64,000 nt of DNA, taken from Nonomuraea aurantiaca (lineage in GTDB: Bacteria; Actinomycetota; Actinomycetes; Streptosporangiales; Streptosporangiaceae). Shown here in pieces: positions 52,924 to 61,602 of this stretch. Made by a program: the position numbers and the translations under genes. Each line of letters opens with the position of its first letter. Position 1 is the first letter of the stretch. The stretch lies in the NCBI RefSeq assembly GCF_020215705.1, contig NZ_JAIWNB010000009.1:186001-250000 (forward strand), read 5' to 3'. Below the pieces are notes generated by a model. It did no database searches and was not told the DNA's origin. It saw only the letters and a program-made list of their open reading frames with translations.

Positions 52924-53127
52924 TTGAGTCTCAGGAGGCTCGCGGTCGCGAGCTTCGCACAGTTATTCAGCCTCGGGACGGTGTCGGCGGCAGCCGCCGA
53001 CCCTGATCCCGAGGTCCGGCGACTTCGCCCGCTACGCGGGGCCGGTGACCGCCGCGGCGGCCGGCAAGTGGGCGGCAAGGCCGGCGTCAGCGCATACAAC
53101 AGTCCCTCCAAGCATTGCGGGTCTTGA
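52924..53127 (+). pseudogene. Frameshifted small secreted paralogue of the amidase C-terminal domain
   Basis: TTG with AAAGGAT upstream opens a signal peptide (MSLRRLAVASFAQLFSLGTV to SAAAA). Then the similarity to the C-terminal domain of the next gene continues in another frame as SGDFARYAGPVTAAAAGK (compare SGSFTYYAGPVRAAADDK) and returns to the first frame as GGKAGVSAYNSPSKHCGS (compare GGSVGTATYESPSEHCS). Two compensating frameshifts therefore scramble the middle. Either a degenerate mini-gene of signal peptide plus wall domain or one affected by sequence errors. It lies 3 bp before the amidase ATG. Confidence 0.65.
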
Positions 53128-53130
53128 ATC

Positions 53131-54555
53131 ATGATGAAGAAGCTTCTGTTGGCCGGTGTGCTCGTCGTGGGCGCCCAGCAGGCGGCCCTGGTGGGCACCG
53201 CCCAGGCGACCTCCGCCCAGGCGACCGCAGTCACCCTCCCGGCCGCCTTCGACAAGGCCGCCTCCGCCTACGAGGTGCCACGTGACCTGCTGGTCGCGCT
53301 CGGCTACGCCGAGACGCACCTTGACGGCCACGGCGGCGAGCCCAGCGCCAGCGGCGGCTACGGCGTGATGCACCTGGTCAGCAACCCCTCCTCGCACGCT
53401 CTGGAGGACGCGGCCAAGATCACGTCCCAGACCGCGGCGAAGCTCAAGACCGACGACGCGGCCAACGTGCTCGGTGGCGCCGCCGTACTGCGGGCCAAGG
53501 CCGACAAGCTCGGCCTGACCGCGGCCGAGCGCAAGGACCCCGCCAAGTGGTACGAGGCGGTCGCCGCGTACGGCGGCGCGGCCAACGAGAGCACCGCGCG
53601 GATCTACGCCGACGCCGTCTACGAGGTGCTGGCCAATGGCGTCAACACCGCAGGCGTGAAGGTCACCGCGAAGGTCGTGGAGCCGGACCGCGGCAAGTAC
53701 GACGACGCGGACCCGCGCACGCTCGCGGCCGCCACCGACTACCCCGGCGCCCTGTGGGCCGCGGCCAGCTCGTCGAACTACGCCGTGTCCAACCGGCCGA
53801 CCGACGAGAAGATCGACCGGATCATCATCCACGTGACCCAGGGCTCGTACGCGGGCACGATCTCGTGGTTCCAGAACTCCGCCGCCAAGGTGTCGGCCCA
53901 CTACGTGGTGCGCTCGTCCGACGGTCAGATCACGCAGATGGTGCGGGAGAAGAACCGCGCCTTCCACGCCGGTGTCAGCTCCTACAACCATCGGTCGGTC
54001 GGCATCGAGCACGAGGGCTACATCAACGACGCCTCGTGGTTCACCGACCAGATGTACCGCTCGTCGGCCGCGCTGACCCGCAACATCGCCGACCGGTACG
54101 GCATTCCGAAGGACCGCAGCCACATCATCGGCCACGTCGAGGTGCCCGGCTCCGACCACACCGACCCCGGTTCGCACTGGGACTGGAACAAGTACATGAG
54201 CTACGTCGGTGGCGGCTCCGGCGGCGGCACCAACCCGTACACGGCGGAGAAGGTCTGCGGCACCGGCTACAAGGTGATCGACTCGCAGGCCCTCGGCACC
54301 TCGGGCACGGTCTACCTGCTCTACAACAGCACCAACGCCAACAACTGCGTCGCCACGCTGAAGAAGACCTCGCTCGGCAAGGCCAGCGCGGCCAGCGCCT
54401 TCCTGCAGGTGGCCGGCAAGGCGAAGGTCACCGACTCGGGCAGCTTCACCTACTACGCGGGTCCCGTCAGGGCGGCCGCGGATGACAAGTGCGTGAAGTG
54501 GGGCGGCTCGGTCGGCACGGCGACCTACGAAAGCCCTTCCGAGCACTGCAGCTGA
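53131..54555 (+). CDS. Secreted N-acetylmuramoyl-L-alanine amidase
   Basis: A 474-residue exported wall hydrolase. Signal peptide ending AQA (about 26 residues), a lysozyme-like/SLT N-terminal region (YEVPRDLLVALGYAETHLDGHGG, residues 45-70; YGVMHLVSN), then an Amidase_2/PGRP domain about 205-360: DRIIIHVTQGSYAGT, SAHYVVRSSDGQITQMV, HRSVGIEHEG, IGHVEVPGSDHTDPGSHWDW, with the zinc His/Asp residues. The C-terminal ~95 residues form a beta-rich domain ending CVKWGGSVGTATYESPSEHC, found also in the preceding broken gene. Possible bifunctional glycan/peptide cleavage. Confidence 0.93.
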   Translation: MMKKLLLAGVLVVGAQQAALVGTAQATSAQATAVTLPAAFDKAASAYEVPRDLLVALGYAETHLDGHGGEPSASGGYGVMHLVSNPSSHALEDAAKITSQTAAKLKTDDAANVLGGAAVLRAKADKLGLTAAERKDPAKWYEAVAAYGGAANESTARIYADAVYEVLANGVNTAGVKVTAKVVEPDRGKYDDADPRTLAAATDYPGALWAAASSSNYAVSNRPTDEKIDRIIIHVTQGSYAGTISWFQNSAAKVSAHYVVRSSDGQITQMVREKNRAFHAGVSSYNHRSVGIEHEGYINDASWFTDQMYRSSAALTRNIADRYGIPKDRSHIIGHVEVPGSDHTDPGSHWDWNKYMSYVGGGSGGGTNPYTAEKVCGTGYKVIDSQALGTSGTVYLLYNSTNANNCVATLKKTSLGKASAASAFLQVAGKAKVTDSGSFTYYAGPVRAAADDKCVKWGGSVGTATYESPSEHCS

Positions 54556-54575
54556 TCCCCCTCGGCTGAAGTGCG

Positions 54576-54616
54576 ACGGCCCTGACATCCCCTCCGGTGT
54601 CAGGGCCGTTTTATTT
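54576..54616 (+). terminator. Rho-independent terminator after amidase gene
   Basis: 12-bp stem ACGGCCCTGACA / TGTCAGGGCCGT, 10-nt loop, followed by TTTATTT. Unusually canonical for this genome and likely bidirectional with the convergent FKBP gene. Confidence 0.9.
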
Positions 54617-54621
54617 GGGAG

Positions 54622-55428
54622 TCACGTGGGTTCGAGCACGTCGAGGATGTCGACGACGTACAGCAGGGGACGGCCCGCCTCGGCGGGGAAGGCGACGCGG
54701 GCGCCCACGCGCTGACCGGCCAGACCGGCCACCCAGCCGGGTGGTGCCTCCGGCCCGAGCGTGAAGGCGCTGGGGCCGCCGCGCAGGTACGACGAGTCGA
54801 CGACCCGGCGGCCTGGCCACTCCACCGCGAGGTACTGGACGATGACCTTCGCGCCCGCCCGCACCGAGGGGCCGGAGCCGCCGATGAGGACGCGGGGTAC
54901 GCGGTCGTCGGGCACGTCCGGCAGGGTTCGCCCGACGAGGCGCGCGTCCGGCGGGTAGCCGCCCAGGATGTCGAAGACCAGCACCAGCGTCTCGGCCGGG
55001 CGCGTCCCGCCGAGCGGCGGCCCGGGGCCGTACGAGAGGGCCGCGGGGCCGACGAGCATGACCCGGCTGCCCGCCGGCCGGCCGATGAGCGCCTCGCGCC
55101 AGGAGTCCGGCACATGCTGCCCGTCGAAGACGACCCGGGCGGGCTGATGGGCGTCGTACGTGTTCGCGTACGGCCGGTTGCCCGTCCACCGGCGGACCTC
55201 GACGTCCGCCAGCACCACGTCTCCCGGCATGGTCCGCCGCCCGCTGCCCGCCGACAGCACCGTCACCCGCGGCTGGGGATCCGGCTCGCCGTCAGGGATC
55301 ATGACGACCGGCCTGGCGCCGAAGGCTCCCGTCACGACCGGCAGCGGGCCCTGCCCGATCGGCCCGCACGCGGTGAGGAGCACGAGCACGGCGAGCCAGA
55401 GGCAGCACAAGCGCACGATTCCCCCCAT
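54622..55428 (-). CDS. FKBP-type peptidyl-prolyl isomerase lipoprotein (two domains)
   Basis: A 268-residue lipoprotein: lipobox VLLTACGP (Cys near 20), then two FKBP-like domains. The first (about 60-150) has GDVVLADVEVRRW and RPAGSRVMLVGPAALSYG; the second (about 180-265) VRAGAKVIVQYLAVEW, GWVAGLAGQRVGARVAFPAE and LLYVVDILDV. Only the second keeps most of the usual FKBP pattern, and both lack several aromatic active-site residues. It probably assists folding outside the membrane. The start ATG has a close AGGAT site. Confidence 0.87.
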   Translation of the reverse strand: MGGIVRLCCLWLAVLVLLTACGPIGQGPLPVVTGAFGARPVVMIPDGEPDPQPRVTVLSAGSGRRTMPGDVVLADVEVRRWTGNRPYANTYDAHQPARVVFDGQHVPDSWREALIGRPAGSRVMLVGPAALSYGPGPPLGGTRPAETLVLVFDILGGYPPDARLVGRTLPDVPDDRVPRVLIGGSGPSVRAGAKVIVQYLAVEWPGRRVVDSSYLRGGPSAFTLGPEAPPGWVAGLAGQRVGARVAFPAEAGRPLLYVVDILDVLEPT

Positions 55429-55518
55429 ATCCTGATCCGCCTGACTACTTACCTCGACCGGCACGAGGAATGCGTCCGAGCGGGCCATCTCCCGGCAAAG
55501 GCGCGGGAGACTGGAGCG

Positions 55519-56562
55519 ATGAGCAAGCCGAGTCTGGCCCGCAGGGTCGCGGACGCCGCCGAGATCGCGCTGGCCCACCGCAAATACGTGACCTTCATCG
55601 ACGTGGTGACCGGCCTGCGCTGGGTGCAGTCACGGCACGTCGACACCTGGCGGCAGGGCCGCGCGGCCACGCTGGCCGAGCTCGCCCCCGTCGACGACGA
55701 CCGGCTGGTCACGGCCGCCGCGCTGCTGAAGGACTGGGCGACCGCCAAGGGGCTGCGGCCGGTGGAGACCCCCTATGTCTCCGGCAGCCGCGACCGCCGC
55801 GAGCTGCGCTTCACCGCCGGCCACGGGCAGGAGGCGTTCCGCGTCCACTGGCTCTCCCCCGACCTCAGCGAGGCCCGGGTGCGGCAGCTCACCGAGCGGC
55901 AGAGCAAGGCGCCCGACCTGGTGGTGGTGGCCCCGCTCGACGCCTGGACGTGCGCGACCTGCGGCGACACGGGCCCTTATCTGATCATGGAAGAGGAGGA
56001 GCCCCACTGCCTGACCTGCGCTGACATGGACCATCTGGTCTTCCTGCCGTCGGGCAACGCGGCCCTGAGCCGCCGGGCGAAGCAGGAGAGCGGCCTGTCG
56101 GCGGTGGTCGTCCAGTTCAACCGGCGGCGCAAGGTCTACCAGCGCCAGGGGCTGCTGGTCGAGGAGCACGCGAGGACGGCGGCGGAGGAGCGGTGCCTGG
56201 CCGACGAGGAGGTGCGGCTGCGTCGCCGCGAGCGCGACCGGGAGCGCCGGGCGGACCAGGACGTCGAATACCAGGCGCGGATGGCGGCCGAGATCGCCAG
56301 GCTCTTCCCCGGCTGCCCGCCCGCGCGGGCCCAGGAGGTGGCCGCCCACGCCGGTCAGCGCGGCAGCGGCCGGGTCGGGCGTACGGCGGCGGCCAGGGCG
56401 CTCGACGAGAACGCGATCACGCTGGCCGTGGTGGCCTCGATCCGCCACCTCGACACCGACTACGACCGGCTGCTCATGTCGGGCGTGCCGCGCATGCGGG
56501 CCCGCGACCTGATCAGGGACCGGATCGACGCCAAGCTGGCCGAGTTCCGGCGCGTTGGGTAG
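55519..56562 (+). CDS. DUF2293 domain protein with zinc-ribbon-like motif
   Basis: A 347-residue cytoplasmic protein. Residues 140-175 carry two CxxC pairs (WTCATCGDTGPYLIM, HCLTCADMDHLVFLP), a likely zinc site. A very charged helix follows (RLRRRERDRERRADQDVEYQ region), then a C-terminal DUF2293 domain (about 260-345) with IARLFPGCPPARAQEVAAHA, IRHLDTDYDRLLMSG and ARDLIRDRIDAKL. DUF2293 is of unknown function. Start ATG with GGAG 6 nt upstream. Confidence 0.85.
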   Translation: MSKPSLARRVADAAEIALAHRKYVTFIDVVTGLRWVQSRHVDTWRQGRAATLAELAPVDDDRLVTAAALLKDWATAKGLRPVETPYVSGSRDRRELRFTAGHGQEAFRVHWLSPDLSEARVRQLTERQSKAPDLVVVAPLDAWTCATCGDTGPYLIMEEEEPHCLTCADMDHLVFLPSGNAALSRRAKQESGLSAVVVQFNRRRKVYQRQGLLVEEHARTAAEERCLADEEVRLRRRERDRERRADQDVEYQARMAAEIARLFPGCPPARAQEVAAHAGQRGSGRVGRTAAARALDENAITLAVVASIRHLDTDYDRLLMSGVPRMRARDLIRDRIDAKLAEFRRVG

Positions 56563-56573
56563 CGTCCGTAGGC

Positions 56574-56948
56574 ATGGATGACTGGCAGGACGTACGGGAG
56601 CGACTGCGGGTCTTCGCGCTCGGGCTGCCGGAGACCCACGAGGATCATCCGTGGGGCGAGACGGTGGTCAAGGTCAACAAGAAGGTGTTCGTCTTCCTCG
56701 GCATGGACGAGCAGACCGAGAAGTGGGACCCGTCGTTCACCGTGAAGCTGCTGTCCGAGGCGCGGGGCCACGCGCTGACCGTCGAGGGGGCCGCGCCCAG
56801 CGGCTACGGGCTGGGCAAGTCCGGGTGGGTGTCGGTGCCGTTCCTGGCCGAGCTGCCCGAGACCGAGGTGCTGCTCGACTGGGTCGAGGAGAGCTACCGG
56901 GCGATCGCGCCGAAGCGGGCGATCAAGGTGCTCGACGGCGAGACCTGA
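56574..56948 (+). CDS. MmcQ/YjbR family protein
   Basis: A 124-residue DNA-binding-fold (CyaY-like) protein: FALGLPETHEDHPWGETVVKV, VFVFLGM, FTVKLLSEARG, GKSGWVSVPF and WVEESYRAIAPKRAIK, the standard MmcQ/YjbR pattern. Unknown role. Follows the DUF2293 gene after 11 bp and is probably cotranscribed. Confidence 0.92.
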   Translation: MDDWQDVRERLRVFALGLPETHEDHPWGETVVKVNKKVFVFLGMDEQTEKWDPSFTVKLLSEARGHALTVEGAAPSGYGLGKSGWVSVPFLAELPETEVLLDWVEESYRAIAPKRAIKVLDGET

Positions 56949-56987
56949 TCACCCGCGTTCACCTCACCCGCGTTCACCTCACCCGGC

Positions 56988-58166
56988 TCACTTCGCGAAG
57001 GCGGCCAAGGCGATGGCCAGGGCGCGCTCATTCTGGCCGGAGCTCTTGGCGTCGGTGGAGTTGACCGAGTAGACGAGCGTGCGGCTCAGGTCGCGGGTGG
57101 CGCCGATGCCGGCCGCGCTGCCCCACCTGGCGCCGGTCTTGCCGTACGCCACGAGGCCGCCGGGCAGCTCCATCCTGGCCAGGCCCGAGGTGTAGACGGC
57201 GTCGCCCTTGCCGCCGTACGCCTTCACCGGCGGCACCGTGAACATCGGCTCCAGCTGTGCGGCGGGCACGACCTTGCCGCTGAACAGCGCCTTGACGAAC
57301 TTCTCCAGGTCCGTGGTGGTGGAGATGAGGTCGCCCGAGGCCCAGGTCGAGGTGACGCTGGTGGTGGTCATGTTCACCACATAGCCCGCGCCGTACTTGA
57401 TCGCGTCGGGAAAGCCCTGGGGCACGGTCTGGTAGCCCTGGTTGTGCCGGCCGCGGATGCGGACCGAGGTGCCCGGCAGGTAGCTGTCGGTCATGCCGAC
57501 GGGCCGCAGGATCCTGGTCGTCACCTCGTGCTCGTAGGAACGCCCGGTGATCTTCTCGATGAGCAGGCCGGCGACGAAGGTGTTGGTGTTCAGGTAGTGC
57601 TGCCGGCTGCCGGGCGTGAACTCGATCGGGTTCTCCACCGCCTTGGCGACGTACTCCTCGGGCGTCCACTTCTCGAACCGGGTGGCGTAGATGTCGGCGA
57701 AGTCATCGCTCACCTTGGGCGCGGGCAACCCGCTGGTGTGGTTGAGCAGCTGGCCGACCTTGACCGGCGGGTAGTCGGCGGGCAGCAGGCCGGGCAGGTA
57801 CTCCTGGACCGTGCCGTCGAGCGACAGCCTGCCCTCGGCGACGAGCTGGAGCACCACCGACACCGTGAAGGTCTTGGTGACGCTGCCCGCCCGGAACCGG
57901 GCCCCGGCCTTGGCGGGCTGCTTCGTCCGCAGGTCCGTCACGCCGGACACGCCCCGCCACGAGCCTGCCGAACCGCTCACCCGCACGTCCGCGGCGGTGG
58001 CGTCGGCGGCGGGCAGGCCCTCGATGCTCTTCTGCAACGCCATCGCGTTGATGGGCGGCACCCCCGCTTCCGCCACGACCCGCGTACCCGTGAAGGCGTG
58101 GGCGGCCTGGGTGGTGGCGGCGACCGAGAGGGCGAGGACGAGAGCGGCGGCATAGGTGCGCTTCAT
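56988..58166 (-). CDS. Secreted serine hydrolase (class C beta-lactamase / DD-carboxypeptidase family)
   Basis: A 392-residue exported penicillin-recognising-fold protein. Signal peptide MKRTYAAALVLALSVAATTQ to AHA. Catalytic motifs: GSVTKTF (S-x-x-K, near 95-98), YLN in QHYLNTNTF (Y-x-N), and YGKTG near 345. The FRAGSVTKTFT context and NHTSGLP are shared by Streptomyces R61-type DD-peptidases and related esterases. The ATG at 58166 with GGAG upstream is preferred over an ATG 27 nt earlier. It may trim peptidoglycan peptides or act as an esterase. Confidence 0.92.
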   Translation of the reverse strand: MKRTYAAALVLALSVAATTQAAHAFTGTRVVAEAGVPPINAMALQKSIEGLPAADATAADVRVSGSAGSWRGVSGVTDLRTKQPAKAGARFRAGSVTKTFTVSVVLQLVAEGRLSLDGTVQEYLPGLLPADYPPVKVGQLLNHTSGLPAPKVSDDFADIYATRFEKWTPEEYVAKAVENPIEFTPGSRQHYLNTNTFVAGLLIEKITGRSYEHEVTTRILRPVGMTDSYLPGTSVRIRGRHNQGYQTVPQGFPDAIKYGAGYVVNMTTTSVTSTWASGDLISTTTDLEKFVKALFSGKVVPAAQLEPMFTVPPVKAYGGKGDAVYTSGLARMELPGGLVAYGKTGARWGSAAGIGATRDLSRTLVYSVNSTDAKSSGQNERALAIALAAFAK

Positions 58167-58287
58167 GGATATCTCCAGGTGAGAGGCGGTCATTCGACTG
58201 CCTCAATCCTGTCGATCACGAGCTTCGGCCGGATCGCCGACGCAGGCGATCTTCCGCCTCACTCCCAAGAGGGAGACACTCGGTCGC

Positions 58288-59484
58288 TCAGGTGACCGCC
58301 AGCCGCTGGGCGTACCTCTCCTCCCGCCAGAGCTCCTTGTCCAGCACCTCGGCCAGCACGGCGGCGGCGTCGTACACGTCCACGAACCGGGTGTACAGCG
58401 GCGCGAAGCCGAAGCGGAGGATGTCGGGCGCGCGGAAGTCGCCGTGCACGCCCCGGTCGATGAGCGCGCGCATCACCGGGTAGCCGTCGGGGTGATAGAG
58501 GCTGACCTGGCTGCCCCGCTCGGCCGCCTCGCGCGGCGAGGCCGGCTCCAGAGCGTCCCCGACCAGGTCGATGAAGAGTGAGGTCAGCGCGACGCTCTTG
58601 GCCCGGACCTGGCGCATCGGCACCCGCTCCCACACGTCGAGCGCCGCCTCCAGCGCCGCGAACGAGAGCACGTGCGGGGTGCCGACCGCGAACCTCCTGA
58701 TCCCCTCGGCCGGCCGGAAGTCCCGCTCGAACGCGAACGGCTCCGCGTGGCCGTGCCAGCCGGACAGGACGTTCTCGGCGGTGGCCTGGTGACGCGGGTT
58801 CACGTAGAGGAACGCGGGCGCGCCGGGACCGGCGTTGAGGTACTTGTACGTGCAGCCGACCCCGAAATCCGCCATCGAGATGTCCACCTCCATGGCGCCG
58901 ACGCTGTGGCACACGTCCCACACCATCAGCGCCCCCGCCGCCTGCACCCGCGCGGTCACCGCCGGCACGTCGTGGCGGGCGCCGGTGCGGTAGTCGACCT
59001 CGGACAGCAGCACCACGGCCGCGTCGTCGAACCGTCCCTCGGCGAAGTCGCGGACCTCGTAGCCGCCCAGCGTCCTGGCCAGCCCCTGGACCATGTAGTG
59101 GTCGGTGGGGAAGTTCCGTACGTCGGAGACGATCACCCGCCGGTCGGGCCGGAGTCGCGCCGCGGCCGCGACCGCCTGATAGATGGCGATCGAGGTGGTG
59201 TTGCCCACCACGACCTGGCCGGGGCCCGCGCCGATGAGCGGGGCCAGCCGGTCGCCCGTGGTCAGCGGCTGGGCGTACCAACCGGCGTGGTTCCACCCGC
59301 CGACGAGGTGCCCGCCCCACTCGTCCTCGACCGCCTGCCGCACCCGTTCGGAGGTACGGCGGGGCAGCGCGCCGAGCGAGTTGCCCACCAGGTAGACGAC
59401 GCCCTCGGGCAGCACGAACTCGTCCCTGAAGTCCCGCAGCGGATCCTCGGCGTCCAGGGCGAGGCAGCGGTCGCGATCCAGCAC
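58288..59484 (-). CDS. kynU: Kynureninase
   Basis: A 398-residue PLP enzyme. VYLVGNSLGALPRRT near 29 is the kynureninase hallmark; also EDEWGGHLVGGW, GNTTSIAIYQ, MVWDVCHSVGAME, and the PLP Lys in CTYKYLNAGPG. It splits kynurenine or 3-hydroxykynurenine to anthranilate or 3-hydroxyanthranilate plus alanine. GTG start with AGGAAG upstream; only 4 bp after the binding-protein stop, so it is in an operon with a transporter component and a hydratase-like enzyme, pointing to tryptophan/kynurenine use or a kynurenine-derived metabolite. Confidence 0.94.
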   Translation of the reverse strand: MLDRDRCLALDAEDPLRDFRDEFVLPEGVVYLVGNSLGALPRRTSERVRQAVEDEWGGHLVGGWNHAGWYAQPLTTGDRLAPLIGAGPGQVVVGNTTSIAIYQAVAAAARLRPDRRVIVSDVRNFPTDHYMVQGLARTLGGYEVRDFAEGRFDDAAVVLLSEVDYRTGARHDVPAVTARVQAAGALMVWDVCHSVGAMEVDISMADFGVGCTYKYLNAGPGAPAFLYVNPRHQATAENVLSGWHGHAEPFAFERDFRPAEGIRRFAVGTPHVLSFAALEAALDVWERVPMRQVRAKSVALTSLFIDLVGDALEPASPREAAERGSQVSLYHPDGYPVMRALIDRGVHGDFRAPDILRFGFAPLYTRFVDVYDAAAVLAEVLDKELWREERYAQRLAVT

Positions 59485-59488
59485 GCGA

Positions 59489-60604
59489 TTACTTCCTTTC
59501 TGGGGGAATCGTGGCGATTACCCGGTTAACGCCATTCTGGTACTGACGGACGTACCAGTTCTGCACGGGATTGTGCGTCGTGGGGTCGAGCCGGAACGCG
59601 CCCCGCGGGCTCGCCAGGTCGCCCACCCGGCCGAGCGCCGTGGACAGGTCGCCGCCCAGCGCGGCCGCCCGGTCGATGAGCCGCATGGCGTCCCAGCTCT
59701 GCAGCGCCACGGCCGACGGGTTGCGGCCCGTCTTGGCCTTCCAGATGGCCACGAACGCGGCGTTCTCCGGCGTGGTGAGCGCCGGTGAGTAGAGTCCGAC
59801 GCTGGTCATCCCCTCGGCGTCGGCCCCGATGGCTTCGAGCACGTCCTCGTCGGCGAGGTTCTGGCAGGCCAGCAGATCGATCTTGGTGTCGTAGTCGAGC
59901 TGCTTGAAGGTCTTGGCGAACGTGACCGCCTCGCCGCCCGCGTAGAAGGCGTACAGGAGCTTGGCGTCCGGCGGGATGCGCTTGAGGTAGGGCGCCAGGT
60001 CCTCGCTCTTGCCGTACGGGGTGAGGATGCGCTTGAGCGGCTTGACCCCGTAGCCCTCGGTGAAGCCGTCGAGCGTCTCGGTGCCCCCCGAGTAGTCGGA
60101 GGCCATCAGCACGACCCCCGCCTTGCCGTACCGCTCGGCGGCGTACCGGCCCGCCGCGTAGCCGTGCGCGTGGTTGGTGAACGACACCCGGAAGACGCCG
60201 GGCCCGCCCAGCTCGTCGGCGCCGGCGTTCGCGATCACCACCGGCGTGCCGGCCGCCTCCTTGACCACCGCCACCGCGACAGGCGAGGCGAGCAGACCGG
60301 TGATCACGCTCACCCGCTCGCGCGCGATGAGCGATCTGGCCTGCTGCTGCCCCTTCTCCGGGTTGCCCGCGTCGTCGGCGACGACCAGCGCGGCCGGTCT
60401 GCCGCCCAGTTTGCCGCCGTGCTGCTCCAGGTAGAGGCGCATGGCCGCCTCCATGTCGTCGCCGAGCACGGCGTAGACCCCGGTCTGCGAGATGATCGCG
60501 CCGACCTTGAGCGTGGCATCCGGCTCCGTCTCCAGCGTGGGCGAGACACCGCAGCCCGCCACCATCAGCACCACCAGCCCGAGCAGTGGCCCGCGCACCG
60601 GCAC
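59489..60604 (-). CDS. Branched-chain-amino-acid-type ABC substrate-binding lipoprotein
   Basis: A 371-residue lipoprotein with lipobox VLMVAGCG (Cys near 18) and a LivJ/Peripla_BP_6 fold: LKVGAIISQTGVYAVLGDDME, LVVADDAGNPEKGQQQARSL, PVVIANAGADELG and a C-terminal PVQNWYVRQY. Related proteins bind amino acids, amides or aromatic acids. No permease or ATPase genes are adjacent. Between hydratase and kynureninase genes, it most likely captures an aromatic amino-acid breakdown product. Ligand not determinable. Confidence 0.9.
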   Translation of the reverse strand: MPVRGPLLGLVVLMVAGCGVSPTLETEPDATLKVGAIISQTGVYAVLGDDMEAAMRLYLEQHGGKLGGRPAALVVADDAGNPEKGQQQARSLIARERVSVITGLLASPVAVAVVKEAAGTPVVIANAGADELGGPGVFRVSFTNHAHGYAAGRYAAERYGKAGVVLMASDYSGGTETLDGFTEGYGVKPLKRILTPYGKSEDLAPYLKRIPPDAKLLYAFYAGGEAVTFAKTFKQLDYDTKIDLLACQNLADEDVLEAIGADAEGMTSVGLYSPALTTPENAAFVAIWKAKTGRNPSAVALQSWDAMRLIDRAAALGGDLSTALGRVGDLASPRGAFRLDPTTHNPVQNWYVRQYQNGVNRVIATIPPERK

Positions 60605-60673
60605 TCCCTCAGGCCCCGGGCCGGGAAGGACCCGGCAGCGCGCTCGGCCGCACGAGGCGCCAGACGCGCGGCT

Positions 60674-61471
60674 TCACGAGGAGAACACCGCGCGGACCGA
60701 CCCCAGGCCGTCGACGTGCGCCTCGAAGTCGTCACCCGGCCCGACCGGCACGATGGGCCCGAGCGAGCCGGTCAGCACCACGTCTCCGGCCCGCAGCGGG
60801 TGGTCGGTACGGCCGACCCGGCTCGCCAGCCATGTGGCCGCGTTGAGCGGATGGCCCAGGCAGGCGGCGCCCGAGCCGGTCGAGACCTCCTTGCCGCCGC
60901 GCGTCATCGTCATCGCGGCCCCCCGCAGGTCCAGGCCCATCAGCGAGACCGGCGTGTTGCCCAGCACGTACGCGCCCGCGGAGGCGTTGTCGGCGACCGT
61001 GTCGGCCAGCGTGATGTCCCAGTCGGCGATGCGGGAGTCCGCGATCTCGATGGCGACCAGCGCGAACTCCACCGCCCTGATCACCTCGGCCGCCGTGAAC
61101 GGCCCGCCGACCAGGTCGCGGCCGAACACCAGCGCGACCTCCGCCTCGGCCCGCGGCTGCAGGAAGCGCTCCACCGGGATGGGCAGCCCATCGAGGTACG
61201 ACATATCCGCGAAGAGCATGCCGAAGTCTGGCTCGTCGATGCCGAACTGCTTCTGCATCAGCGGGTTGGTGACGCCGACCTTCCTGCCGACCAGCCGCCG
61301 ACCCGCGTCCAGCGCCCGCCGCGTGTTGATCTCCTGCACGGCATAGGCCTCGGCGGCGGTGCTGACCATGTCCCTGACGGGCGCGCACGGCTTGCCCGAG
61401 CGCACGGCCTCGGCCAACCGGTCGGCCGCGTGGGCACGGGCGTCTACCGCCTCTGACCATTCGTCCTGCAT
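60674..61471 (-). CDS. 2-keto-4-pentenoate hydratase / oxalocrotonate decarboxylase family enzyme
   Basis: A 265-residue FAH-fold enzyme: GRKVGVTNPLMQKQFGIDEPD (HpcG/MhpD pattern), RAEAEVALVFGRDL with metal-ligand Glu residues, LVAIEIADSRI and the late DVVLTGSLGPIVPVGPGD. Such enzymes act in meta-cleavage pathways of aromatic compounds. It is the first gene of the operon with the binding protein and kynureninase, consistent with breakdown of a hydroxyanthranilate- or catechol-type product; the ring-cleavage enzyme itself is not nearby. Confidence 0.9.
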   Translation of the reverse strand: MQDEWSEAVDARAHAADRLAEAVRSGKPCAPVRDMVSTAAEAYAVQEINTRRALDAGRRLVGRKVGVTNPLMQKQFGIDEPDFGMLFADMSYLDGLPIPVERFLQPRAEAEVALVFGRDLVGGPFTAAEVIRAVEFALVAIEIADSRIADWDITLADTVADNASAGAYVLGNTPVSLMGLDLRGAAMTMTRGGKEVSTGSGAACLGHPLNAATWLASRVGRTDHPLRAGDVVLTGSLGPIVPVGPGDDFEAHVDGLGSVRAVFSS

Positions 61472-61602
61472 CAGGCTGCTCCTTGGGTAAGCCGTGGAAT
61501 GTCTCTAGCATCGTCTCCCCCGGCGGCTCCACGCGCCATGCCGTACATAGCCGATCTGTGCCACACCGGCCCGTCCTGCTGCACGATCGCCCGCCGATCG
61601 AC

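Noticed and set aside
56950..56992. Short repeat CGTTCACCTCACCCG between the MmcQ-like and serine hydrolase genes
   Set aside because: Only two to three copies in a convergent gap; no structural or coding meaning seen.
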